From contig BBSY01000002.1 in the NCBI GenBank assembly GCA_000974665.1, positions 1,302,001 to 1,366,000 of the forward strand: 64,000 nucleotides of DNA, read 5' to 3'. The stretch comes from an alpha proteobacterium U9-1i (GTDB taxonomy: Bacteria; Pseudomonadota; Alphaproteobacteria; Caulobacterales; Aquidulcibacteraceae). Each line of letters begins with the position of its first letter. Positions within the stretch are counted from its first letter, which is position 1. Under the pieces are notes generated by a model that was not told where the DNA came from, made no database searches, and saw only the letters and a list, made by a program, of their open reading frames with translations. The position numbers were made by a program, and so were the translations under genes. Positions 32,967 through 41,992 of the stretch are shown piece after piece.

Positions 32967-35162
32967 ATGATGAAACTGAGCACGGTGATCGCGCTCGCCT
33001 TCGCGCTGGCGGCCGGCGAAGCGTATGCGCAAGGCGCCGGTAGCGATGAAATCATCGTCACGGCGACCAAGCGTGGCGAAGCGCGGGCGCAAGATTTGCC
33101 ACTCGCCATGAACGCATTTGGCGAATCTGAATTGGCGCGCCGCAATGTCGAAGATCTGCAAAGCCTCTCTTACACGTTGCCGAACGTGCAGTTCGAGGAC
33201 ATCGGCACAGCGCGCGGGATTGCCAATTTCGCCGTTCGCGGCGTTGGCGTGAATTCATCGATCGCGTCGGTCGATCCTGCAGTCGGGCTCTTTGTTGATG
33301 GCATCTATTACGGCGTGAACGCCGGCGCGATCACCGACGGTTTCGACGTGGAAGCGATTGAAGTGCTGCGCGGTCCGCAGGGTACGCTCTATGGCCGCAA
33401 TGTGACCGGCGGCGCGGTGCTGGTGCGAACGCTGGCGCCGACGGACGTATTTGAAGCGCGCGCGCGGCTCGCGGCTGAAACCGGTTTGAACGTCATCGCC
33501 GAAGCGGCGATCTCGGGGCCGATCGCGCCAAGCCTGTTGAGTGGCCGCCTCGCGGTCCTCCGCAGCGAGGATGATGGCTGGTTCGAGAATGATTTTGACG
33601 GCGCGCAGTTCGGCGCAAGCGAAACCAACGCCTGGCGCGGGTCGTTGCGACTGACGCCGAATCCGGACCTCGAGTTTCTTCTGCGATTGGAGCAAGGCTA
33701 TTCCGATGGCGATGGACCGATCGGCCAGAACCACGCGCTCTTCTCGCGCCACAGTTTCGATTTTTCGATCAACAATCCGGGCTATGCCGGCACGGATTGG
33801 GAGCAGGCGACGCTCGAAACGAATTGGAGCGTCGGCTTCGGCGATGGCGTCATTACAAACATCACGGGTTGGCGCTCGGTTGAAGTGCCCTGGGCGGCAG
33901 ATATCGATTCAACGCCCGCGTTCGTGTTCCACACGCGCGTTCTGAACGAGCAAAGCCAATTCAGCGAAGAATTGCGCTACGCCGGCACGTTCGGCGCGCT
34001 CGGTGTGACGGCAGGTTTGTACTATCTCGAACAAGACCTCCTCTACATCGACGAACGCAATTTCTCGCCGGCGTTTCGCCGTACTGGCGGCGGGCAGGGG
34101 CATTTCAACACGTGGGCCGCCTTCGCCAACACCGATTGGCAGGCGACGGACACGGTGACCTTGAGTGCGGGTTTGCGATACACGCGCGAAGAGAAAGATT
34201 CCAATATCTCGCGCGTGCGCCGGGCAATAGATGATCTCGATGGGCCAGCCGTCAATGTGCCGGGCGAAGGCGTTGCTGGCGGCGACATCGACGCACGCAC
34301 GCTCAACTTTTCCGATGCGCCGTTTCGGCAAGAATGGGACGATCTGTCACCGCGCGTGGGCGTCCAATGGCGCCCAAGCGCGGACACCAATCTTTACGCC
34401 AGCTGGGCGCGTGCGTTTCGTGGCGGTGGCGCGAACTTTCGCACGTCGTCGCTCGGCTTGGCGCCGCGCGCGTACGATCCAGAACAACAATCGACGTTTG
34501 AGATCGGCCTGAAGCAGGATTTCGCATCCGGCCGTGGCCGCGTGAACATGGCGTTGTTCCACAACAGCATCGAAAACATGCAGCGCGAAACAAATCTCGC
34601 CGATCCGATTTCCGGCGTGCAGCAAGTGGTGCTGAACGCTGGCGACGCCATCATTTACGGCGGTGAGATCGAAGCGCGCTTTGCGGTAACGGAGCGTTTC
34701 ACCGCATCGGCGCACGCTGGATACGTTCACGGGGCTTACGACACGGTGTCCGCCGACCTTAACGGCGACGGGCTCGTTAATCCCGCCGACCTTGCGCTCG
34801 AAATTCCGCGGCTAGCCCCGTGGAGCTATGGCGTTGAGTTTGCTTACGACCATCCGGTCGCGGGTGGCGCGGTCTCGGCGCGTCTGGCTTACAATCATCG
34901 CGACCCGGCGTTTTACAACGACACCAATTTCGGCCGCTTGGCGGAGGTTGACGTCATCGACGCAAACCTCAGCTATTCGCCTGAGGGCGCGCGTTGGTCG
35001 TTCGCCGTATATGGCGAGAACCTCACGGACGATCCCACCTGGGGCGGCGACACGACATTGCCTTCGACCGCGGCCTTCGGCTTTTCGGGTGGAGCGCGGC
35101 CGACGTTCTCGCCGCTCAACAAAGGCCGCGTGATCGGCGCTGAGGTGCGCGTTCGCTACTAG
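32967..35162 (+). CDS. TonB-dependent receptor, paralogue A
   Basis: A 731-aa outer-membrane receptor. The signal peptide ends AYAQ, then TonB box DEIIVTATKR. The plug contains DLQSLSYTLPNVQFEDIG, FAVRGVGVNSS, EVLRGPQGTLYGRNVTGGAV. The barrel ends IGAEVRVRY. This sphingomonad/caulobacter-type group takes up hydrophobic or aromatic compounds in some members; the ligand here is unknown. It is closely similar along its length to the receptor at 41993-44275 (for example EDIGTA[RP]G[IV]ANF and GPQGTLYGRNVTGGAVL identical). GAGGGG lies 10 nt before the start. Confidence 0.93.
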   Translation: MMKLSTVIALAFALAAGEAYAQGAGSDEIIVTATKRGEARAQDLPLAMNAFGESELARRNVEDLQSLSYTLPNVQFEDIGTARGIANFAVRGVGVNSSIASVDPAVGLFVDGIYYGVNAGAITDGFDVEAIEVLRGPQGTLYGRNVTGGAVLVRTLAPTDVFEARARLAAETGLNVIAEAAISGPIAPSLLSGRLAVLRSEDDGWFENDFDGAQFGASETNAWRGSLRLTPNPDLEFLLRLEQGYSDGDGPIGQNHALFSRHSFDFSINNPGYAGTDWEQATLETNWSVGFGDGVITNITGWRSVEVPWAADIDSTPAFVFHTRVLNEQSQFSEELRYAGTFGALGVTAGLYYLEQDLLYIDERNFSPAFRRTGGGQGHFNTWAAFANTDWQATDTVTLSAGLRYTREEKDSNISRVRRAIDDLDGPAVNVPGEGVAGGDIDARTLNFSDAPFRQEWDDLSPRVGVQWRPSADTNLYASWARAFRGGGANFRTSSLGLAPRAYDPEQQSTFEIGLKQDFASGRGRVNMALFHNSIENMQRETNLADPISGVQQVVLNAGDAIIYGGEIEARFAVTERFTASAHAGYVHGAYDTVSADLNGDGLVNPADLALEIPRLAPWSYGVEFAYDHPVAGGAVSARLAYNHRDPAFYNDTNFGRLAEVDVIDANLSYSPEGARWSFAVYGENLTDDPTWGGDTTLPSTAAFGFSGGARPTFSPLNKGRVIGAEVRVRY

Positions 35163-35193
35163 CGCGCTGCGCGGGCGGCGCTACAACGCGGCC

Positions 35194-36861
35194 ATGAGCG
35201 GAGCGAAGGTGACGGCGCAAAAGCTGGACTTCGATGAGCTGCGCGCGCGCTTCTTCGAGGCGGCGCCCGGTCTGTTCGCTGGCGCGGCGTTTATTGCCGG
35301 CGCCTTCACGCTCATCGCCGTGGCGACCCCAGCGCTGCCGCATGCAAGCGGCCTCGATGCAGTCGAGCGTTTTGTTGAGGAGCTGCCCGAACTCACCGCG
35401 AGCATCGGCGGCGTCGTGCTGATGGCGCTGGCCACGGGCTTGGCGCGTCGTGTCGATGCGGCGTGGGCGGCCACGACGACGTTGCTGGGCGCGACCTGCC
35501 TCTACGCGCTGTTTCGGCATGGCGACATAGGCGCCGCGTTTGCCGCTGGCGCGTCAGCGGTGTTGCTTGCCCTGTCGCGACGCGCGTTCTACCGGCACTC
35601 GCGGCTCGTAGATTTTGCGCCAGATCCACGTGTGGCTCTCGCCATCGCCGCGGCGCTTGGCGTCGCCATGATGGGCGCGTTTCTGTGGGCGGGCGCGCGG
35701 CCTGGTTTTGCGGACGCGCCGTGGTGGGCGCTGCTGACGAACGGCCATTTTGGCCGACCCGGACGCGCCGTGGCGGTGGGCGTGGCGGTGTTCGTCGGGC
35801 TTGTCGTGCAACGCTATCTGCTCACGCGACGCGTCGGGGCGCCCGCTATCGCCGGCGACAGCGATCTAGCGCGCGCGGAAGCACTAATCGCGGCGACGCC
35901 CGATGCATTGCCGGACGCGCAATTGGCGTTCACCGGCGATAAAAGCTTCTTGTTCGCGCCGGGCGCGTTCCTGATGACGGCGAAGAGCGGCGCAAGCCTG
36001 ATAGCGATGGGCGGGCCGGTCGGCGCGCGCGCGTCTTGGCGCGGCGCGTTGGGCGCACTGCGGGCGGAAGCCGAGCGGCTGTCATTGCGCCCCGTTGTGT
36101 ATGCCGCGACGCCCGATTTGCTTCCTGATCTGTTGGAGCTTGGCTTTCGTGTGGAGAAGGTGGGCGAGAACGCCATCGTTGATGTGCGCGGCTTTTCGCT
36201 CGCCGGGTCGGCTCGGCAAAAATTACGCTCGGCTAGGCGAAAGTTCGTGGAACGCGAAGGCGCGGTGTTTGAAGTGCTTGCGCCGCCGCACGATGCGGCT
36301 CTGTGGGGAGAGCTGCGGCAGATATCGGATGTTTGGCTCGCCAATCACGGCGGCAAGGAAAAGTCCTTTTCGCTTGGTGCGTTCGACCCGGCCTATCTTG
36401 CGCGCCATCACATAGCCGTGGTGCGTCAAGCCGGCCAGATCGTAGCGTTCGCAAACATCTGGACCAACGCCAGCGGCCAACGTGCGACGCTTGATCTGAT
36501 GCGCTTTCATCCCGATCGCGTCGCCAATGGCGTGATGGATTTTCTGTTCACGGAGATTATTTTGTGGGCGCAAGCGAGCGGCTTTGAAAGTTTCGATCTC
36601 GGCATGGCTCCGTTGGCGGGATTGGCGTCGGATCAATACGCTTCGTTGTTTGCACGCGTGGGGCGGCTCGTCCGCCAGTACGGTGAAAGCTTTTACGGCT
36701 TTGAGGGCTTGCGCGCCTTCAAGGACAAGTTCGGCCCGCGCTGGGAGCCGCGCTACATAGCGGCGCCGGGCGCATGGAATTTGCCAATCGTGCTGGCCGA
36801 AGCGGCAATGCTCACGAGCGCGGAGCCAAAGCCCGCGCGGCGGCCGCAAGGCGAACTCTAG
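35194..36861 (+). CDS. MprF-like phosphatidylglycerol aminoacyl-transferase (short form)
   Basis: 555 aa. The N-terminal 210 residues carry about five or six TM segments. The C-terminal half is the DUF2156/LPG-synthase domain: LAFTGDKSFLF, FLMTAKSGASLIAMGGPVG, ARRKFVEREG, FSLGAFDPAYL, DLMRFHPD and the signature LRAFKDKFGPRWEPRYIA. The enzyme transfers an amino acid from aminoacyl-tRNA to phosphatidylglycerol, altering surface charge. Full-length MprF has about 14 TM helices in about 840 aa; this version lacks most of the flippase half, so synthase-only function is likely. It starts 31 nt after the TonB receptor. Confidence 0.85.
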   Translation: MSGAKVTAQKLDFDELRARFFEAAPGLFAGAAFIAGAFTLIAVATPALPHASGLDAVERFVEELPELTASIGGVVLMALATGLARRVDAAWAATTTLLGATCLYALFRHGDIGAAFAAGASAVLLALSRRAFYRHSRLVDFAPDPRVALAIAAALGVAMMGAFLWAGARPGFADAPWWALLTNGHFGRPGRAVAVGVAVFVGLVVQRYLLTRRVGAPAIAGDSDLARAEALIAATPDALPDAQLAFTGDKSFLFAPGAFLMTAKSGASLIAMGGPVGARASWRGALGALRAEAERLSLRPVVYAATPDLLPDLLELGFRVEKVGENAIVDVRGFSLAGSARQKLRSARRKFVEREGAVFEVLAPPHDAALWGELRQISDVWLANHGGKEKSFSLGAFDPAYLARHHIAVVRQAGQIVAFANIWTNASGQRATLDLMRFHPDRVANGVMDFLFTEIILWAQASGFESFDLGMAPLAGLASDQYASLFARVGRLVRQYGESFYGFEGLRAFKDKFGPRWEPRYIAAPGAWNLPIVLAEAAMLTSAEPKPARRPQGEL

Positions 36862-36940
36862 TCCGGCTGCGCCCGCGCTTCGCATCCGTTGCCGGCATAG
36901 CGCGCATCCACACAAGGAAGCGATGGCGCAGGAGGGGCGG

Positions 36941-38386
36941 ATGCTGAAGCGTGCTTTTGGATTGGCGTGCCTGGTTCTATCGGCGTGCGCAACGGCTCCG
37001 GAACCTGGCGCGGCGGCGCACTGGCAGGCGCTTACGCGCATGGATGTCGACGCCGCCTACCAGCAATTGCTTGAAGATCATCCCGCGACGTCCCGCACTC
37101 TGAACGACACCGAATTCCGGGCGCGCCTCGACGCCGGCCACACGCTCGCGCTGAGGCGCGCCGTGCAGGTGACCAATTTCGACGGCTACGCGGCGACCTT
37201 GTCGGGGCTCGCGTGGTCTGTGGGAGACAAGCACGTCTATTCGCGACCGCTGGTGCAGTCGGACGCTGTGCAATGGGCGGGTATCGTCATCGGCCGCCGC
37301 GGGGAGCACTATGTGGTCGTCGAGCACGAGGCCGGTAGCGCGCCCTCGCTGGTTGGCGCGCGTCTGCTGTCCTGCGACGGCGTTCTGGTCGACACGTTCG
37401 CGCGGGACAAGCTTGGCGGTTTCCGCGCCGTCTGGTCGATCGAGGCGCAGCGCATCCAGACCGCGCCGTTTTTGCTGATTGATGACGGCAATCCGTTCGT
37501 GTTGCGTCCGGACGCCTGCGTGTTTGAGCGAAATGGCGAAACGATGGAAACACCGCTCAGTTGGCGACGCATCACGCGCGCCGATCTGCGTCCGCGAGCG
37601 CTGCGCGCGGCCAACCGTGGCGCAGCGGGCTATGGTGTCCGCCCCTTCTCTGGCGGATTGTGGATCGCCCTGCAGGGTCTGCAAAGCGATGCGCCGGCGG
37701 TTGTGGCCGCGGCGCGGGCGCAGACCGAACAGCTCCGCGCGGCGCCCATCGTTGTACTCGACATGCGCGGCAATAGCGGCGGGTCGAGTTCCTATGGTCG
37801 CGAGCTCGCCCGGATTGTTTTCGGCGATGCGCGCGTAGAGGCGATGCTGGAGGCCGATGGCGACGATACGTGCAGTTCGTTATGGCGCGCTTCGCCGCGG
37901 AATCTTGCGCGTGCTCGGCAATACATCGAGATCCTAAATCTCGGCCCACAAGCCATGGCGGATTTGCGCCAACAGGCCGAAGAAACCGCCGCGGCACTCG
38001 CCGCCGGGCAGGACTTTGAAGGCGATCCGTTCTGTGGCGACGCCGGGGAGCCTTCAACCCCCGCGAGCCCGCCGCCGGCTGACGCGCGAGGGCGTGTTGT
38101 GGTGTTGACCGACAATGCCTGCTTCAGTTCTTGCCTGCTCGTCACCGATGATTTCCGTACGCTCGGTGCGCTGCATGTCGGCCAATCGACCGATGCGAAC
38201 ACGCACTATTCGGAGGTGCGCGAGGATCGGCTGCCGTCCGGATTGTCGATGTTCTCGACCTTGCAAGCGATGATGCCGAGTGCGCCGCCGCAGATTGGCC
38301 CGTTTGAACCCGCGCTCCGCTATGACGGGGATATGAGCGATTCCACCGCTCTCGAAGCTTGGGTTGCCGAGGTGGCCGCCCGTTAG
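36941..38386 (+). CDS. S41-family-like peptidase, lipoprotein
   Basis: A 481-aa protein with a lipobox signal (LVLSAC). The S41 (C-terminal-processing/tricorn-like) region has the strand VVLDMRGNSGGSSSYG and a later nucleophile region VVLTDNACFSSCLLVTDDF, where one of the two serines between cysteines would be catalytic. No PDZ domain is evident; a PDZ-like segment could lie around WAGIVIGRRGEHYVV. ATG 36941 follows GGAGGGG. It is periplasmic. The substrate is unknown and catalytic competence is not certain because the Ser/Lys dyad cannot be fully matched. Confidence 0.72.
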   Translation: MLKRAFGLACLVLSACATAPEPGAAAHWQALTRMDVDAAYQQLLEDHPATSRTLNDTEFRARLDAGHTLALRRAVQVTNFDGYAATLSGLAWSVGDKHVYSRPLVQSDAVQWAGIVIGRRGEHYVVVEHEAGSAPSLVGARLLSCDGVLVDTFARDKLGGFRAVWSIEAQRIQTAPFLLIDDGNPFVLRPDACVFERNGETMETPLSWRRITRADLRPRALRAANRGAAGYGVRPFSGGLWIALQGLQSDAPAVVAAARAQTEQLRAAPIVVLDMRGNSGGSSSYGRELARIVFGDARVEAMLEADGDDTCSSLWRASPRNLARARQYIEILNLGPQAMADLRQQAEETAAALAAGQDFEGDPFCGDAGEPSTPASPPPADARGRVVVLTDNACFSSCLLVTDDFRTLGALHVGQSTDANTHYSEVREDRLPSGLSMFSTLQAMMPSAPPQIGPFEPALRYDGDMSDSTALEAWVAEVAAR

Positions 38387-38464
38387 AACGAGGCCTACCC
38401 CTAGGCGAACTGGCGCTGGCGGCGCGGCCGGTGTTAGATCGCCGAAACGGGAGGAGCTTGCGCT

Positions 38465-39658
38465 ATGTCAGACGCCAGCCTTGAAGCATTCCGCGCGGAG
38501 GCGCGCGCTTGGCTTGACGAAAACTGCCCGCAATCCATGCGCACGCCATTCGGGAGTGAGGACGAAATCGTATGGGGCGGACGCAACGGCAAGTTCTTCA
38601 GCGCTGACGCCAAGCTCTGGCTCGCCCGCATGGCGGAACGTGGCTGGACCGCGCCGATTTGGCCCAAGCAATATGGCGGCGGCGGCCTCAGCAACAGCGA
38701 GAACGCGGTGCTGCAAAGCGAGCTGAAGCGCATCAATGCGCGCCCGGCGCTCTATTCGTTCGGCCTGTGGATGCTCGGGCCGGTTTTGCTCGAGTACGCC
38801 AACGAAGAGCAGAAGAAGGAGCATCTGCCGAAAATTGCGCGCGGCGAAATTCGCTGGTGCCAAGGCTATTCCGAGCCGGGCGCGGGTTCCGATCTCGCCG
38901 GTCTGCAGACCAAGTGCGAGGACAAAGGCGATCACTGGCTCATCAACGGCCAGAAGGTGTGGACGTCTTACGCAAACTACGCCGACTGGTGTTTCTGCCT
39001 TGTGCGCACCGACACGAGCGTGAAGCACGAAGGCATTTCGTTTGTGCTGATCGACATGACCACGAAGGGCGTCGAGACGCGGCCGATCAAACTCATCTCC
39101 GGCGCTTCGCCGTTCTGCGAGACGTTTTTCACCGACGTGAAGATCCCCAAGGAGAACATGGTCGGACGATTGAATGGCGGTTGGGAGATCGCCAAGCGCT
39201 TGCTGCAATATGAACGCACTAACATTTCCGGCTTCGGCTCGGGCGCGCGTGTCGACGTGGTGGATATTGCTCGCGACACAATTGGCCTGGGTGATGACGG
39301 CCGCTTGGCGGACGGCGATCTCCGAGCGCGCATCGCCCAGCATAAAATGGCGGAGCGCGCCTACGCTCTGACAACACAGCGTGCGCAAGAGGAAGCCAAA
39401 GCCGGACAAAATGTCAGCCACATGGCGTCGATGTTCAAAGTGGCGGGCGCCAGGCTCAACATTGAACGGTGCGAGTTGATGGTGGAGGCGGCGGGCTCGC
39501 GCGCCTTCGGTTGGAGCGGCGATGGCTTCGACCGAGACGAACTTGCCGTCACGCGCGGCTGGCTGCGCTCCAAGGGCAATTCGATCGAAGGCGGCACGAC
39601 CGAGGTGAACCTCAACGTCGTCGCCAAGCGCGTGCTTGGTTTGAGGGACACGCAATGA
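38465..39658 (+). CDS. Acyl-CoA dehydrogenase, large partner
   Basis: A 397-aa FAD enzyme of the acyl-CoA dehydrogenase fold. Substrate/FAD motifs are WCQGYSEPGAGSDLAGLQT and WLINGQKVWTSYA, and the C-terminal signature is GNSIEGGTTEVNLNVVAKRVLGL. Its stop overlaps the start of a second, shorter acyl-CoA dehydrogenase by 4 nt. Such tandem unequal pairs are known to form alpha2beta2 heterotetramers in steroid or side-chain beta-oxidation, so the two probably work as one enzyme. GGAGGAGC precedes the ATG. Confidence 0.92.
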   Translation: MSDASLEAFRAEARAWLDENCPQSMRTPFGSEDEIVWGGRNGKFFSADAKLWLARMAERGWTAPIWPKQYGGGGLSNSENAVLQSELKRINARPALYSFGLWMLGPVLLEYANEEQKKEHLPKIARGEIRWCQGYSEPGAGSDLAGLQTKCEDKGDHWLINGQKVWTSYANYADWCFCLVRTDTSVKHEGISFVLIDMTTKGVETRPIKLISGASPFCETFFTDVKIPKENMVGRLNGGWEIAKRLLQYERTNISGFGSGARVDVVDIARDTIGLGDDGRLADGDLRARIAQHKMAERAYALTTQRAQEEAKAGQNVSHMASMFKVAGARLNIERCELMVEAAGSRAFGWSGDGFDRDELAVTRGWLRSKGNSIEGGTTEVNLNVVAKRVLGLRDTQ

Positions 39659-40731
39659 CGTTTACGCTCAACGAAGAACAGACTTTGCTGCGCGACGCGG
39701 CGCGTGATTTTTGTCGTGAGCAAGCGCCGGTGGCGCGGCTGCGCAAACTGCGCGACGACAAGAAGAATGGCGTCGATCCGGAGCTGTGGCGCGAGATGGC
39801 CACGATGGGGTGGGCCGGTATTCTTGTGCCCGACGAATATGGCGGGGCGGGGCTCGGGTATGTGGGGCTGGGCCTCGTGCTTGAGGCCGCCGGGCGTACC
39901 TTGGCGGCCTCGCCTTTGCACTCAACGGCGATGGTTGGCGCCAGCGCCTTGTTGCTGGGCGGCAGTGACGCGCAGAAAGCAGAGTGGCTGCCGAAAATCG
40001 CGTCGGGGGAATGCGTGGTTGCGTTCGCTGTCGATGAAGGCGCGCACCACGCGCCGAAACGGAGCCTGCTCAAGATTGCCGGCGGCAAAATAAGCGGTTC
40101 AAAAAAGTACGTTGCGGACGGGCACATCGCCGATCTGTTTATCGTCGCCGGCCCCAAAGACTTGTATCTCGTGAGGGCGAATGCGTCCGGCGTGTCGCGC
40201 CAAGCATTGATCACTGTCGACAGCCGCGGCGCCGCCGACATGACGTTCGACGATGCGCCGGCCGAGGCGTTGGCGGGCGGCGCGGAACTTGTGGAGCGGG
40301 TGCTTGATCGCGCCGCCGCCGGCTTGGCGGCGGAGATGCTTGGGCAGGCCCAAGAGGCGTTTGAGATCACCGGCGAATACTTGAAAACGCGAAAGCAGTT
40401 CGGCCAAGTGATCGGCGGATTCCAGGCGCTGCAGCACCGCGCGGCGAAGATGTTTACCGAGATCGAGCTGACGCGGTCGTGCGTCTTGGCTGCTTTGGAC
40501 GCGTTGGACCGCGGCGCCGGTGACGTCGCCGCGTTGGCGAGCCTGGCCAAGGCGCGCGCCGGCGACACGCTGCATCTTGTGTCGAATGAGTTCGTGCAAA
40601 TGCATGGCGGCATCGGCATGACCGATGAGCACGACGCTGGGCTCTATCTGAAACGCGCGCGCGTCGCCGAGGCGCTCTATGGCAGCGCGAGCTATCATCG
40701 CGATCGCTACGCGCGCTTGCTGGGCTTTTAG
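39655..40731 (+). CDS. Acyl-CoA dehydrogenase, small partner
   Basis: A 358-aa acyl-CoA dehydrogenase homologue. It has FTLNEEQTLLRDAARDF, WAGILVPDEYGGAGLGYVGL, TRKQFGQVIGGFQALQHRAAKM and VQMHGGIGMTDEHDAGLYLKRA. The middle domain is shorter and lacks the usual SEPxxGSD loop (FAVDEGAHHAPK instead), consistent with a non-catalytic or half-site subunit of a heteromeric enzyme. It starts at ATGA overlapping the previous stop, so translation is coupled. Its end overlaps the convergent membrane-protein gene by 4 bp. Confidence 0.9.
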   Translation: MTFTLNEEQTLLRDAARDFCREQAPVARLRKLRDDKKNGVDPELWREMATMGWAGILVPDEYGGAGLGYVGLGLVLEAAGRTLAASPLHSTAMVGASALLLGGSDAQKAEWLPKIASGECVVAFAVDEGAHHAPKRSLLKIAGGKISGSKKYVADGHIADLFIVAGPKDLYLVRANASGVSRQALITVDSRGAADMTFDDAPAEALAGGAELVERVLDRAAAGLAAEMLGQAQEAFEITGEYLKTRKQFGQVIGGFQALQHRAAKMFTEIELTRSCVLAALDALDRGAGDVAALASLAKARAGDTLHLVSNEFVQMHGGIGMTDEHDAGLYLKRARVAEALYGSASYHRDRYARLLGF

Positions 40732-41156
40732 GACGCGATCGAATGCGCGCCGACGGTGGCGCGTGCGCCGAAATAGGCGCCGGCGAGCTTCACCAGGTGC
40801 GACGCGATGATGATGGGCGCCGCGTCCAACCAACCGCGCACGCCATCGACACTTACAGTAAGTCCAGTCGAAAGCGCGACGAAGCCCAGCCAAAACAAAA
40901 AAGCCGACGCCATACGGTGCTCGATCGCTGCGCGGCCAAGCCAGAAGGCGAGTGCGTAGAAGATTGCGGCGCCTGCAACGACGGAGATCACTGGCGCGGC
41001 GAAGCGCACGTGGTTGAGGTAATGATCTTCGCCTTGCCCAGGCGCGATGACATTGCTGTAAGTCAGCATGTAAGCGGCGGTGGCGGCGATCAGCAGAATC
41101 TGCGCCAGGAACGCGGCTGCCAGAATCCGTAAGAAGGGTGGGCGGGGGCTCGTCAT
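40728..41156 (-). CDS. Four-helix membrane protein, hypothetical
   Basis: A 142-aa integral membrane protein with four TM segments (LRILAAAFLAQILLIAATAA, VISVVAGAAIFYALAFWLG, FLFWLGFVALSTGLTVSV, and a weaker one near IIIASHLVKLAGAYFG). ATG 41156 follows AAGGTGG; a GTG at 41165 is possible. No family recognised. It may be co-transcribed from the TetR side (same strand, 54-nt gap) or alone. Confidence 0.6.
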   Translation of the reverse strand: MTSPRPPFLRILAAAFLAQILLIAATAAYMLTYSNVIAPGQGEDHYLNHVRFAAPVISVVAGAAIFYALAFWLGRAAIEHRMASAFLFWLGFVALSTGLTVSVDGVRGWLDAAPIIIASHLVKLAGAYFGARATVGAHSIAS

Positions 41157-41210
41157 GGGCGCCACCTTAGCGCAACCGCGACCGTGCGCAGGTGAGCGTT
41201 GCAGTGAACC

Positions 41211-41810
41211 TTATGGGTCGAGCAAAAGTCGCTCGCACGCGGCGATCATCGCTTCGTCCTTGTTGTCCACAACGATCGTGCCTTCGGCCATGAGGAAGGC
41301 ATAGAACAAGAGCGCGCGCCCCTTGGCGTCCTTTGCGGGTACGCCGCGCTGCTCCATGAGGCCAGCGAAATAGGTCAGCCGGGTGCGATCGATCACGCGC
41401 ACGACGCGTGCGGCGTCCTTATCGCGCCGCGCCCAGAGGCGGATGGCGAGCTCAATCGCGGCGCCGCGCTCGGCGCGGGGCCCCGAATAGGGCAGCGCGA
41501 GCAATTCCTTGAGCCAATCCTTCACGGTGGCGTCGGCTCGCTCGATGCGGGGGCGTAGGCGATAGGTGGCGCGACGGCGCCAATCGCGCAGCACCGCCCG
41601 GAGCAGTGCGTCGTGGTCCTTGAAGTGCCAGTAAAAACTGCCGCGCGTGACGCCGAGTTTTTTCGCCAATCGATCGACCCGAATGGCGTCAACACCGCCT
41701 TCGGCGAGAGCGTCCATGGCCGCCTCGACCCACGCTTCGGCGTCCAGTGTGGTCACATTGGCCGGCGCCGGTTTGGAGCGGGGGCGTCGCGGAGAAGGCT
41801 CTGAAGTCAT
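41211..41810 (-). CDS. TetR/AcrR-family transcriptional regulator
   Basis: A 199-aa repressor-type protein. The N-terminal HTH is AMDALAEGGVDAIRVDRLAKKLGVTRGSFYWHFKDHDALL, here cited in parts: LAKKLGVTRGSFYWHF is the recognition region. The C-terminal ligand/dimer domain is all-helical. It is divergent from a TonB receptor gene, with two related palindromic sites in between, so it most likely represses both. The ligand might be the compound taken up by the receptor or a CoA thioester made by the nearby dehydrogenases; this is inference. Confidence 0.9.
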   Translation of the reverse strand: MTSEPSPRRPRSKPAPANVTTLDAEAWVEAAMDALAEGGVDAIRVDRLAKKLGVTRGSFYWHFKDHDALLRAVLRDWRRRATYRLRPRIERADATVKDWLKELLALPYSGPRAERGAAIELAIRLWARRDKDAARVVRVIDRTRLTYFAGLMEQRGVPAKDAKGRALLFYAFLMAEGTIVVDNKDEAMIAACERLLLDP

Positions 41811-41901
41811 TAGAAACGCACCGTAATTCTCCACCGCGACGACGATGTGACGGCCCAAGGGCGTGGCGCCGGCGCCACCCTTTCGCCGGTCCTGGACGAT
41901 T

Positions 41902-41919
41902 CCATACACAAGTGTATGG
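41902..41919. promoter_or_regulatory. Operator 1 between tetR and TonB receptor
   Basis: CCATACAC-AA-GTGTATGG, a perfect 18-bp palindrome. Size and symmetry fit TetR-family operators. It lies 92 nt from the tetR start and 74 nt from the receptor start. Confidence 0.65.
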
Positions 41920-41924
41920 CGCGA

Positions 41925-41947
41925 GCCAAACACTTATGTATGTTGGC
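41925..41947. promoter_or_regulatory. Operator 2 between tetR and TonB receptor
   Basis: An imperfect palindrome with outer arms GCCAA/TTGGC. On the minus strand its core CATACATAAGTGTTTG matches the core of operator 1 at 14 of 16 positions. The centres are about 24 bp apart, which would place two dimers on nearly the same DNA face. Confidence 0.6.
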
Positions 41948-41992
41948 TCCAACGGCGCCAAAGATGCGTCTAGGGAAGCGGGAGGAGAATTT

